Assembly (NCBI RefSeq): GCF_001721645.1
Contig: NZ_CP017141.1
Coordinates: 3,534,001-3,598,000, forward strand
Source: Pedobacter steynii
Lineage (GTDB): Bacteria; Bacteroidota; Bacteroidia; Sphingobacteriales; Sphingobacteriaceae
Direction: 5' to 3'
DNA: 64,000 nt
Part shown: in pieces, positions 9,019 through 17,713 of the stretch
How positions within the stretch are numbered: position 1 is the stretch's first letter
How the letters are laid out: each line of letters starts with the position of its first letter
The notes under the pieces: generated by a model
Seen by the model: only the letters and a program-made list of their open reading frames with translations
What the model was told of the DNA's origin: nothing
The model's database searches: none
Made by a program: the position numbers and the translations under genes

Positions 9019-9046
9019 ATTAGGAATGTTTTGTCAGGGTTAAGGA

Positions 9047-9730
9047 TTATACGATTTGGGCATCCTCATGCACAATTCCTCCTTCGCACTTGATGATTCT
9101 GGATGGGAAGGTGCGAATAATATGATAGTCATGTGTAGCCATTAATACAGCGGTTCCACTCTGACTGATTTGTTTCAATAGCATTACAATTTCTTCGGAA
9201 GTATCCGGATCCAGGTTTCCTGTAGGTTCATCCGCAAGGATAATTTCCGGATTGTTCAATAAGGCACGGGCAATCACTACACGTTGTTGTTCTCCTCCTG
9301 AAAGCTCATGAGGCATTTTTCTGATTTTTGACCTGAGCCCTACTTTTTCCAATACATCTTTAATGCGTTCCTGGATTAAAGCAGCATCTTTCCATCCGGT
9401 AGCTTTTAATACAAACTCCAGATTTTTTTCTACCGTTCTGTCTGTCAGCAATTGAAAATCCTGAAATACGATGCCCAGCTTTCTGCGCAGAAAAGGAACA
9501 TCTTTCAGGGCAAGGTTTTTTAAATCAAAACCTGCAATCTGTCCGTCACCATTTCCAATATGAAGGTCTCCATAAATGATCTTAAGTAAACTACTTTTAC
9601 CGGATCCCGTCTGACCAATCAGGAAAACAAATTCCCCTTTATCTACATTCAGGTTTACATTGGATAAGACCAGGTGTTTCTGCTGGAATACATCAACCTT
9701 CTTTAAATTTATAACTGCGTTTTCTGCCAT
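9047..9730 (-). CDS. ftsE: FtsE-like ABC ATPase
   Basis: A 227-residue single-domain ATPase of FtsE length. Walker A is GQTGSGKSS (about residues 39-47), the signature is LSGGEQQRV (about 143-151) and Walker B is [13 protein letters not shown] (about 163-175). FtsE with FtsX controls peptidoglycan hydrolysis at division. No ftsX is adjacent. LolD and MacB-type ATPases share these motifs, but the short form and the [15 protein letters not shown] region fit FtsE best. The start is 2 bases after a 70-codon gene. Confidence 0.8.
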   Translation of the reverse strand: MAENAVINLKKVDVFQQKHLVLSNVNLNVDKGEFVFLIGQTGSGKSSLLKIIYGDLHIGNGDGQIAGFDLKNLALKDVPFLRRKLGIVFQDFQLLTDRTVEKNLEFVLKATGWKDAALIQERIKDVLEKVGLRSKIRKMPHELSGGEQQRVVIARALLNNPEIILADEPTGNLDPDTSEEIVMLLKQISQSGTAVLMATHDYHIIRTFPSRIIKCEGGIVHEDAQIV

Positions 9731-9732
9731 TT

Positions 9733-9945
9733 TTAAATATCTAATTTAGCAATTTGTCCGAAAGGCAAATCATTAACAAAATTCATTATATAGGGCAATT
9801 TATCGCCTAGGCCTAATTTATCCAGAGATTTGTCAGGTCTGTCGACCCTGAAATAGGCCAGTAAAGTGAATTTATCATCCCTCAACTGCACATAGTCAGG
9901 AATTTTGGCAATGCCTTTTACTTTGATTACATACATTTTGTTCAA
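9733..9945 (-). CDS. Conserved small protein of unknown function upstream of ftsE
   Basis: A 70-residue protein with no signal peptide or membrane helix. It looks like a small folded beta/alpha protein (MYVIKVKGIAKIPDYVQLRD, then LLAYFRVDRP). It ends 2 bases before the FtsE-like gene, so the two are probably translated from one message. A TATTTTTG -7-like box lies just before its ATG on the minus strand. I do not recognise a named family; the tight coupling to ftsE is the only functional clue. Confidence 0.7.
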   Translation of the reverse strand: MNKMYVIKVKGIAKIPDYVQLRDDKFTLLAYFRVDRPDKSLDKLGLGDKLPYIMNFVNDLPFGQIAKLDI

Positions 9946-10413
9946 AAATAGTATTTCAAAATGAGAAATGAAGGGCTTTAGGGTATTTATCTAGTTTTGA
10001 CGGTGTTGTACCTGGAGGTAATTTGCAATGAGGCTGATGTTTTCTTGCTTATAAAGAAATTGTAATCTGTTCCTATTCCCGGTTAACGGCTTCAGCTCAG
10101 AATTTTCAGCAATTTTGATGCGTGTTGGGCTTCTGGGACTGAAGAAGATGTTAAAATCTGATGATACCTTCTAATCTGAGTTTTACTGAATTAAAACCGA
10201 GATTAAGTGCTGTTTTTTTTGTGCGAATGCCTTTTTTAATGTAAAACAACCGTTTGTGTAATATTCCAATGCCGCATCACTTTATTAACGTAAGACATGT
10301 GGATGATGTTATTTTTCATGATTTTTTTTTGCTGTATGACGGCGGTATTTTTCTTTATTATTTAATGATGTCGGGGGCTTTACCTATCCTATACGGTTAA
10401 TAGGGGAGTTATG

Positions 10414-10423
10414 CAAACGTTTG
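10414..10423. promoter_or_regulatory. CAAACGTTTG palindrome, possible LacI-type operator
   Basis: A perfect 10-bp palindrome, extended by near-symmetric flanks (TGCAAACGTTTGTG). LacI-family operators often have an AACGTT-like centre. A related, less symmetric site with the same CGTTTGTGTA half lies 167 bases upstream. Both are in the promoter-proximal region of the susC gene. The regulator itself is not encoded nearby. Confidence 0.4.
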
Positions 10424-10434
10424 TGTAGTTAAAA

Positions 10435-10468
10435 TTTGTTAAATGACGTTTAATTAACAATAAATTTA
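10435..10468 (+). promoter_or_regulatory. Possible promoter of the SusC/SusD operon
   Basis: TTTG (10435-10438), a 22-base spacer and TAAATTTA (10461-10468) resemble the Bacteroidota -33/-7 pattern with one mismatch in TAnnTTTG. It would give a leader of roughly 230 bases. It directly follows the CAAACGTTTG palindrome, as expected for a regulated promoter. Confidence 0.35.
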
Positions 10469-10704
10469 GGATCAGAGTTCCTCTAGAAGTACAACAGACT
10501 ATTCGACCAAATAGTTTTTTAGCGGTAATTCAAAATTTAATTAACCAATTCAACTTAACCTAAACAACCATTACATGCAAAAAATTAGACTCCACTAATT
10601 TCCGTCGATTTAGACAGGACATCCTATGAAGGCTGTTTAGACTGTCTTAAAAAAGCATCCCTATTTTATTGAACACAGCTTAATTTTTAATTAAACAAAA
10701 ATTT

Positions 10705-13700
10705 ATGAATAAGTTTTACAAAAAACTCTTTATGGTCTCCCTATTGCTGTTTTTTGCTGCATTTGCTTTTGCGCAAAAGAAAGTTACAGGGACCGTTACC
10801 GGTGCTGACGATGGGCTCCCTCTTCCTGGAGTATCTGTTATTTTGAAAGGAAGCAGTAAAGGTGCAAGTACTGATAATCAAGGTAAATTTAGTATTGACG
10901 CCCCGGCGGATGGAACACTCCGCTTCTCTTATATAGGGTATGATGCTAAAGAAATTTCTATCTCAGGGAAGTCTGAAATTACCGTGAAATTGAATCCATC
11001 TGCAAATGCATTAAAAGATGTGGTTGTAATTGGTTTTCAGGAGGTGTCACGGAAGAAATCAACCGCTGCAGTATCAACAGTTAAGGCCAAGGATCTAGAA
11101 AACCTGCCTTCTCCATCATTTGATAAATTATTGCAGGGTAGGGTAGCAGGATTGAACGTACAAAGTTTTTCCGGTGAACCGGGAGGCAGGCCGACTTTTG
11201 TGGTAAGGGGAAACTCTTCTATCGGAAGAGCCGTAAATGCGGCGAGAGCATTGAGCAGCCCTTTATTTGTGATTGATGGAATTCCAATGTCTAATGACGA
11301 TCTGTCTTCTTTTGGGGATCTTACAGGAACGAATTTTATTGCCGGACTTAATCCCAATGATATTGAATCTATTGATGTGCTAAAGGATGCAGCCGCGGCC
11401 TCAATCTATGGTTCCAGAGGAGCAAATGGAGTGATCGTCGTGAAAACAAAACGTGGAAAGGCCGGAAAGATGGATATCAATGTAAATGTTTACGGGGGAG
11501 TTTCCAGACAAGGAGAAATGGCCGAGTATATTACTGGTGCACAGGAACGCAGGTTTAAATTAGACTATCTGAATAAATATGCTAATCACAGAGATCAGGG
11601 GCTTTATCCACAGATTTTAACAGACAGTCTAAACCCGGCATTTAATAATGCAAATGACTGGCAAGGCATGTTTTTCCAGACAGGGATCATTCAGAATTAT
11701 GACCTTTCTGCTTCTGGCGGTGTTGAAAATATCAATTACCGTTTCAGTGGAAACTATTATAATGAAGAAGGGATCATCAAAGGAAGTGGATTCAAAAGGT
11801 ATACGATGTCTGGTTCAATGGGCGTGAAATTAAATGAAAAACTGCGGACGGATTTGGTGTTCAGATTGTCAAGGGGAGATCGTTCCCGCTCACGCGGACA
11901 GGCTCCATGGGAAAACCCACTTCCGATTAATGCGGGTACATTTCCGACATCGTTATTGTACATCAGTCCTTCTGACCGGGCTAATTTTACAGGCGAACTG
12001 GAAACAGCAAAAGATAAAAACATCAATGACGACATTACGGCCAGTCTAAGTCTGGATTATGATATTTTAAAAGACCTTCATTTTCGTACACAAGGGTCCT
12101 TGCAGAGCAGTAAGGCCAATCGAGATATCTTCAGGCCAAGTATACTGGATGCAAATGATGTGTTTTATGTACAATCTTCCAGAGCCAATTATGATAATTT
12201 CAACATCGATAACCTGTTGACTTATAGTCTTAAGCCTGGTAAAGACCATAACCTGAGTTTCCTCGCGGGTAATACGGTTAACTATACCTCCCGTGAGTAT
12301 ACTGGTGTTGGTGGTACAGGTTTCGGAAATAATGTGATTACTACAGTAACAGGGATTGATCCGAAGAACTATGTGAAGGAAGATCCTAACGGTAACCTGA
12401 TTACCGGGTCGAAAACAGAAGCTTCCGGAATGTTGTCTTTCTTTGGTCGCGTGAATTACGATTTTAAAGACCGGTATCTCTTCTCCGTGAGTTATCGTGC
12501 AGATGCCTCTTCCCGCTTTGGTAAAAACTACAGATGGGCCTATTTTCCTGCAGTTTCAGCCGGATGGGTGGTGTCTGATGAACCATTTATGAAATCGACA
12601 GAAAATTGGTTGTCTTCCCTGAAAGTAAGGGGTAGTTATGGGGTGTCAGGAAATCTGCCTGGTGATTATTATGCTCCTTTCAATTCTTATCTGATCGGGC
12701 AGGGTGGTTATAATGGCTCGGGGCAAGTTAATACTTATAATGGGGTTAATGCAGTAACGGTTAATCCGAATTCGATTACTCAGGATAACCTGACCTGGGA
12801 ACGCTCGATTCAATCGAACATCGGTGTGGATGCAGAATTTTTTAAAGGAAGATTAATGATCACCGCAGACGCTTACAACCGCGGGACTTCAGATATTTTT
12901 TTCGACTTAAATCTACCAGTAACGAGCGGTTATGCTAAAGTCAAAACAAATGCTGTAGACATCCGAAATTTAGGCATTGATTTAAATCTGAGCGGGAGGG
13001 TGTTTAATACAGACAGTAAATTCCAATGGAATCCAAGACTGATCATGTCGTTTAACAAAAATCAGATTGTCTCCCTGCCGGATGGCAACAGAGATATCAT
13101 GGTTACCGACAACAATACCGGAACCACCTTCATCCTTACTAAAGGACGCCCTATTTACGAGTTTTTCCTGGTTAAATCTCAAGGTGTTTATTCTACAAAA
13201 GATCAGATTCCTTTTGATCCGCGTACCGGCGATCTGATCACTTACTGGAACGGATCGGTAACTGCACAACCAGGTTCTTACCGTTGGATTGATCAGAATT
13301 TCGATTATGACGTATGGGATCATTTTGATAAAGTAAGGGTAGGTAACCCTAATCCAAGGGTAACAGGTGGTTTTAGCAATACTTTCACCTATAAAAACTT
13401 CTCTCTGGAAGTATATACCACCTTTGTTTTGGGAAGAGAGGTATACAACACTTATATCTCCGGTCTGTTAGACAGGTACAAACAATTGGGTACATTTTCT
13501 CAAACCGGTTTACTTGACCTCAACAAATTGCCCATCTGGCGTCAACCTGGCGATAATGCCAAGTATGCGGATTTGAACCCTTATGGAAATTATTATTACC
13601 AGTTCAATAACTTCTCCTCTGCTTATATGGAGAATGGAAACTATGCTAAGATCAAATACATCAACCTGGCCTATAATTTCCCAGCTAAGGTGCTGGAGCG

Positions 13701-13866
13701 GTTTAAGTTGAAACGTTTGCAGGTATATACCATTATTGACAATGTGTACTCTTTCCAGAAATCAACTTTGCCTGATGTAGAAGCCGTAAATGAGTTGGGT
13801 GTTTATTCTGGCGATAGCTATCCTGTGCCAAGAAAGTTCACTTTCGGTTTGCAGGCCAGCTTTTAA
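10705..13866 (+). CDS. SusC/RagA-family TonB-dependent outer membrane receptor
   Basis: A 1053-residue receptor. A signal peptide ends at about residue 24 (FAAFAFAQ). A carboxypeptidase-regulatory-like domain (KVTGTVTGADDGLPLPGVSV) follows, then the plug (VVVIGFQEVSRKKSTAAVS, LFVIDGIPMSNDDL, the SusC signature DVLKDAAAASIYGSRGANGVI) and a large beta-barrel ending in Phe (FGLQASF). There is no STN domain, so signalling to a FecR is not expected. It imports a ligand with the SusD partner encoded 29 bases downstream. The ligand is unknown; no degradative enzyme is encoded in the operon. Confidence 0.95.
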   Translation: MNKFYKKLFMVSLLLFFAAFAFAQKKVTGTVTGADDGLPLPGVSVILKGSSKGASTDNQGKFSIDAPADGTLRFSYIGYDAKEISISGKSEITVKLNPSANALKDVVVIGFQEVSRKKSTAAVSTVKAKDLENLPSPSFDKLLQGRVAGLNVQSFSGEPGGRPTFVVRGNSSIGRAVNAARALSSPLFVIDGIPMSNDDLSSFGDLTGTNFIAGLNPNDIESIDVLKDAAAASIYGSRGANGVIVVKTKRGKAGKMDINVNVYGGVSRQGEMAEYITGAQERRFKLDYLNKYANHRDQGLYPQILTDSLNPAFNNANDWQGMFFQTGIIQNYDLSASGGVENINYRFSGNYYNEEGIIKGSGFKRYTMSGSMGVKLNEKLRTDLVFRLSRGDRSRSRGQAPWENPLPINAGTFPTSLLYISPSDRANFTGELETAKDKNINDDITASLSLDYDILKDLHFRTQGSLQSSKANRDIFRPSILDANDVFYVQSSRANYDNFNIDNLLTYSLKPGKDHNLSFLAGNTVNYTSREYTGVGGTGFGNNVITTVTGIDPKNYVKEDPNGNLITGSKTEASGMLSFFGRVNYDFKDRYLFSVSYRADASSRFGKNYRWAYFPAVSAGWVVSDEPFMKSTENWLSSLKVRGSYGVSGNLPGDYYAPFNSYLIGQGGYNGSGQVNTYNGVNAVTVNPNSITQDNLTWERSIQSNIGVDAEFFKGRLMITADAYNRGTSDIFFDLNLPVTSGYAKVKTNAVDIRNLGIDLNLSGRVFNTDSKFQWNPRLIMSFNKNQIVSLPDGNRDIMVTDNNTGTTFILTKGRPIYEFFLVKSQGVYSTKDQIPFDPRTGDLITYWNGSVTAQPGSYRWIDQNFDYDVWDHFDKVRVGNPNPRVTGGFSNTFTYKNFSLEVYTTFVLGREVYNTYISGLLDRYKQLGTFSQTGLLDLNKLPIWRQPGDNAKYADLNPYGNYYYQFNNFSSAYMENGNYAKIKYINLAYNFPAKVLERFKLKRLQVYTIIDNVYSFQKSTLPDVEAVNELGVYSGDSYPVPRKFTFGLQASF

Positions 13867-13895
13867 GCAGGGATCATAAATAAGTATTAATTAGA

Positions 13896-15425
13896 ATGAC
13901 GATCATGAATTTATTAAAATATAGAATAGTAAGCATTTTCCTTTTAGGAGGACTGCTTTCCGGAGGATTGGTTTCCTGTAAAAAACTATTAGATCTTAAG
14001 CCTGAAGGTTCGGTATATGAAAGTGTATATTGGAAAACGGAGAGCGATGCCACTTCGGGATTGATGGGCGCTTATTCCCTGCTTCGCCGGTCACTAACGC
14101 TTGGTGGCCAGGGAATGTCAAATTTCGTGTATGGTGATTTTACGACAGGTGTACTTGTAGAAGGTGGGGATTATGCGCTGAACTTTTTAGTCAAAGGAGA
14201 TCAGTACTATGGAACCGGAATTGCTGTGGATGACTTCCGAGGAGATTATATAGAGGACTTTCAAGACTGGAGTCCTTATTTCAGAACAATCACCCAGGCC
14301 AATACAGTGATAGAGAAAGTAAGCAAAATGCCGGAAAGTGCTTTCAAGAATCCGGCGAATAAACGTAAAATTATTGGTGAGGCCTATTTTATCCGTGCCT
14401 ATACTTATTTTTATATGGTAAGGATTTGGGGAGATGTACCATTGGTGCTTCAATATGACCCGGATCCTGTATCTTCTAAAAATATCCAGCGTAGCCCGGA
14501 AGCTGTTGTGTTAGATTCCTGTGCAGCAGATATGAATAAGGCTAAAGGCTTGATGAGCTGGAATTCGGGCGGCGATCATGCAGTGAGGGCTGACAAGGGG
14601 GCTGCATTTGCCTTGCTGGCACATGTGAACAGATGGAAATATTTTGTAACTAAAGAAACGGATCAATCTTTATTGACTAAGGCTGTGGCCGCAATTGATT
14701 CCATTACTGCTTCTGGCAAGTATGAATTGGTGCCGGCAGTTAATTTTGACAAGCTTTTCAAAGGGAGATCATCAGAAGGTATTTTTGAAATTAATACCAG
14801 TGCTGACCAAATGGAATTTCAGGCCGGTGCCGGTTTTTACCGATATACGCTTGGAGCGCCCTACCTTCCAGGTAAAGCGAAATCGACAATTTTTGATAGT
14901 GATGTGATCAACGCCTTTTTTACCGATTCTGATGATGCCCGTTATGAATATTATTTTGACCGCAATAAAGTAGAAGATATCATCCTGACTAAGTATATCG
15001 GAAAGAATAACCAGAACAGGGTTTTTCTAAATGCGTCAAATACTTCCAGCGGATTTGTCGATTGTAACATCAGTATTTTCCGACTGGCAGAAATGAAGCT
15101 TTTAAGGGCAGAATGTAACGAATTACTTGGTCGTTCTGGCGAAGCTTTAACCGATCTTAATGATGTAAAAAGGAGGTCAAATGTGGGTAATTATTCAGGT
15201 GCTGATCTGAAAACAGAAATTTTTGAAGAAACATTCAGAGAGTTGTTCTGTGAAGGTCATTCCTGGTATGATATGGTGAGGAATAAAAGATTAGTAGAAT
15301 ACCTGGATCGTTTTCCTCAGGCCAGATTTGATGAAGAAGGTTGGAAATGGCCTATTGCGAGGTCTCTGTTTGTAACGAATAAAGATCTGGCTCAAAATAA
15401 ATACTGGATTGGCAGATTAAGGTAA
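13896..15425 (+). CDS. SusD/RagB-family nutrient-binding lipoprotein
   Basis: A 509-residue lipoprotein with lipobox GLVSC (Cys near residue 28) followed by KKLLDLKPEGSVYESVYWKTESDA, the typical SusD beginning. The C-terminal half keeps RLAEMKLLRAECNELLGR and the EETFRELFCEGHSWYDMVRNKRL region. SusD proteins lie over the SusC barrel as a lid and hold the substrate. ATG codons at 13896 and 13905 are both possible starts; the second gives a tidier signal peptide. Confidence 0.93.
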   Translation: MTIMNLLKYRIVSIFLLGGLLSGGLVSCKKLLDLKPEGSVYESVYWKTESDATSGLMGAYSLLRRSLTLGGQGMSNFVYGDFTTGVLVEGGDYALNFLVKGDQYYGTGIAVDDFRGDYIEDFQDWSPYFRTITQANTVIEKVSKMPESAFKNPANKRKIIGEAYFIRAYTYFYMVRIWGDVPLVLQYDPDPVSSKNIQRSPEAVVLDSCAADMNKAKGLMSWNSGGDHAVRADKGAAFALLAHVNRWKYFVTKETDQSLLTKAVAAIDSITASGKYELVPAVNFDKLFKGRSSEGIFEINTSADQMEFQAGAGFYRYTLGAPYLPGKAKSTIFDSDVINAFFTDSDDARYEYYFDRNKVEDIILTKYIGKNNQNRVFLNASNTSSGFVDCNISIFRLAEMKLLRAECNELLGRSGEALTDLNDVKRRSNVGNYSGADLKTEIFEETFRELFCEGHSWYDMVRNKRLVEYLDRFPQARFDEEGWKWPIARSLFVTNKDLAQNKYWIGRLR

Positions 15426-15453
15426 ATCAATGATTCACATTAAATAGATTCTC

Positions 15454-16125
15454 ATGAAAAATAAACTAATATACATCTTAACCTTCTTTGGGCTTTGTCT
15501 TATGGTGACAGCCTGTAAGAAGAATGACTATATCATTGGAGGCGATGTCCATGACCCGAGGGTTAACATGACCACTTATGATTTTCTGAAAAGCAAACCT
15601 TTATTCGATACATTGTCTATACTCATCGACAAAGCAGGAATGAAAGAAGAGATCAACGGTAATACCACTTTTTTTGCACCTACAGACTACTCTGTAGCAG
15701 AACTGCTGGCACGTCGTACAAGAATTATTCAATTGAAATACAACAATGAAAACATCAGGTATACCCTGGATAGTCTTCCTATACCGGAGTTAAGAGATTC
15801 ATTACGTTCCCATCTTTTTGCAGGCGCTATTAACAGGGAGAATCTTTCTCTGGGAGATAAGTTGTTTAAAAGCAAGTCTAATGAAGATTTTTCAATTTTA
15901 CTGACAGAAACAAACGATTATACAGGACTGTTAACCACCAAACCTCAGTACCTCTATCTGGTGAAAGTAAGAAATGGATTGGATCTGAAGTTAGCTAATG
16001 GTGAGCCAGATCCCTCTATTCCGGATGAGGATAAAGACATTAAGGAGCTGGCCCAGACTTCAGGAATTATTACAACAAATGGAATCCTGCATGTTCTGCA
16101 CAACAAGCACAAATTTTACTGGTAA
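15454..16125 (+). CDS. Fasciclin-domain lipoprotein
   Basis: A 223-residue lipoprotein with lipobox MVTAC (Cys near residue 21). One fasciclin (FAS1) domain covers most of the mature part: TTYDFLKSKPLFDTLSILID, then NTTFFAPTDYSVAELL and the late GIITTNGILHVLH. FAS1 domains mediate adhesion or ligand binding outside the cell. It follows the SusD gene after 28 bases and is probably surface exposed. Fasciclin lipoproteins as accessory subunits of SusCD pairs recur in Bacteroidota. Confidence 0.85.
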   Translation: MKNKLIYILTFFGLCLMVTACKKNDYIIGGDVHDPRVNMTTYDFLKSKPLFDTLSILIDKAGMKEEINGNTTFFAPTDYSVAELLARRTRIIQLKYNNENIRYTLDSLPIPELRDSLRSHLFAGAINRENLSLGDKLFKSKSNEDFSILLTETNDYTGLLTTKPQYLYLVKVRNGLDLKLANGEPDPSIPDEDKDIKELAQTSGIITTNGILHVLHNKHKFYW

Positions 16126-16151
16126 TCGTTAACCACATTAAATCAAAAGAA

Positions 16152-17132
16152 ATGAAGATGATAAGATCTGTTTTAATGCTGATCGCATTAATAAGTGTAG
16201 CCTGGTTTGGCTGTAAAAAGATTCCGGTAGGTTTTATAGGTGAATCTATGTATTATAAGGATAGTCCTTTCAAAATCGAGCAAGGGAACATCAAACAAGT
16301 AACGAGTTCGCTTAATCTGGATGGCTCCACGCTCCCTGTAAATGTAAAGCTGCTGGAAGTGAGAGTGAAAGGAACGAATCAACGTGCGGATGATTTTTAT
16401 AAAGAGCATGAAGTGTATGTCTATAAACAGCCTATTGATCCAGCTGTCGATACTACGATAGCAATGGTCAACGCAAAACGGGAAAAGAAAATGCTGCCAC
16501 CATTTGAATTTTTACCAAGCGGGCAGTTCCTTTTCAACGCCGGCACGATATTTCTACCGGCCAGAGCACAATACGAATTTGATATTGAGGTGAGTAATGA
16601 AAGCGGTTCCAGGGTATATAAGAATATTGGAGAAATCCAACTCCAGGATGCAGAGTTGTTTAGGCCATACGCCATTGCAAATAGCTGGTTTTCTGATCAG
16701 ACTGGTTTGAGTGGAACTGTAAATTCGACTCCAGAGATGATCATTACAAAAGTGAGCAATCAGGGTACAAACGCTATCGTAAAAATTGTAGATAAAAACG
16801 GTGTTCCTTTCAATCCGAAGAAAGGGGAGATTATCAAAAGAGGGGATAGGCCCACTTTCGAATCTTATGCCAAGTTTAATCCAGTAGTAATTGGAGACGA
16901 ATCGATGACCTGTAACTATGAAATTACCCCTTTCCCGATGAAAAGAATCAGCGGATACGGAGATTTTCTAATGTATTACCGTATTCCAAGCACCTATGCC
17001 ACACTGGATAATTTTCCGGCAGGACAAGCTCCAGGTTCTACATTTAGCATCAATCCGAGGTTTGGATTTCAGATTAAACAGGAAGGTACTTATCTGATTA
17101 CGATTAAACTAAATGGTGTGACGCATAAATAG
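16152..17132 (+). CDS. Lipoprotein of SusCD-fasciclin operon, DUF5007-like
   Basis: A 326-residue lipoprotein with lipobox VAWFGC (Cys near residue 21) and KKIPVGFIGESMYYKDSPF directly after it. The mature part is beta-rich and without catalytic motifs I recognise. Its position after a fasciclin lipoprotein and its N-terminal pattern resemble proteins annotated DUF5007 in Pedobacter-like genomes; this assignment is from memory and tentative. It probably forms part of the surface complex with the SusCD pair. Confidence 0.6.
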   Translation: MKMIRSVLMLIALISVAWFGCKKIPVGFIGESMYYKDSPFKIEQGNIKQVTSSLNLDGSTLPVNVKLLEVRVKGTNQRADDFYKEHEVYVYKQPIDPAVDTTIAMVNAKREKKMLPPFEFLPSGQFLFNAGTIFLPARAQYEFDIEVSNESGSRVYKNIGEIQLQDAELFRPYAIANSWFSDQTGLSGTVNSTPEMIITKVSNQGTNAIVKIVDKNGVPFNPKKGEIIKRGDRPTFESYAKFNPVVIGDESMTCNYEITPFPMKRISGYGDFLMYYRIPSTYATLDNFPAGQAPGSTFSINPRFGFQIKQEGTYLITIKLNGVTHK

Positions 17133-17174
17133 TAAATATTAAATAGGTTAAACCAATAATTAAACTCCACAATT

Positions 17175-17600
17175 ATGAAAATGTTATCCCTTTTCCGAAT
17201 GAGCAGTGCGTTGGCAATTGTAATGTTTGCCAGTAGTTTTACGATGACCAAGGAACTGAACGCTGTTCCGCAATCTAACATGAGGATGATTCCTCCGGTT
17301 ACGGTAACAGAGACGATTAATATCCCCTGGACCTCACAAACGGCAACTGCAACATTAACCTATGGTTTGGCTGGATCGCCTCCATACCAGATTACGGCTT
17401 CGATCAATGGAACGAGTCTGACTAATCTTTCATTGGGATTGGTCAATCATCAGGGAGGAACAGTCAATGTTGATACGTTCCAAACTCATGTGGTGGATTC
17501 AGCTGGCGGATACGAGTACAATATTGAAGTGAAGGTATCCGGAGTAGTAGGGGGACAATGGAGAATAATGTCATTTACTGTTGAAGCCATTGTAATCTAA
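17175..17600 (+). CDS. Small secreted beta-rich protein of unknown function
   Basis: A 141-residue protein with a hydrophobic N-terminal export signal (about residues 10-24, SALAIVMFASSFTM). Thr/Ser/Val-rich sequence follows (VTVTETINIPWTSQTATATLTYGLAG), suggestive of an Ig-like or adhesin-like beta sandwich. It has no cysteine in the mature part. It is the last gene of the SusCD operon, 42 bases after the DUF5007-like gene and before a strong terminator. It may be a surface subunit or an exported product; no homologous family is recognised. Confidence 0.6.
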   Translation: MKMLSLFRMSSALAIVMFASSFTMTKELNAVPQSNMRMIPPVTVTETINIPWTSQTATATLTYGLAGSPPYQITASINGTSLTNLSLGLVNHQGGTVNVDTFQTHVVDSAGGYEYNIEVKVSGVVGGQWRIMSFTVEAIVI

Positions 17601-17655
17601 ACCAAAATACCTGGGTTTGAAATGACCTTTATTTTGGTAACATGCATAATCAAAC

Positions 17656-17686
17656 CAGAAGCGGAGCGGTCTTAGTTCCGCTTCTG
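17656..17686 (+). terminator. Terminator of the SusCD-fasciclin operon
   Basis: A perfect 10-bp stem, CAGAAGCGGA (17656-17665) with TCCGCTTCTG (17677-17686), around an 11-base loop, followed by ATTTTTT. It is 56 bases after the last operon stop. The convergent acyl-CoA reductase gene ends at 17714. Confidence 0.85.
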
Positions 17687-17713
17687 ATTTTTTACACCTT
17701 CCTATTTAACGGT

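Larger units (their letters stand above)
9946..10704. other. 760-base gene-free region before the SusC operon
   Basis: No credible coding sequence on either strand. It holds two copies of CGTTTGTGTA (10251-10260 and 10418-10427), the second inside the perfect palindrome CAAACGTTTG (10414-10423), a possible promoter at 10435-10468, and an AT-rich untranslated leader of more than 200 bases. The leader includes AGACAG (10612-10617) facing CTGTCT (10642-10647), a possible weak hairpin. Confidence 0.6.
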
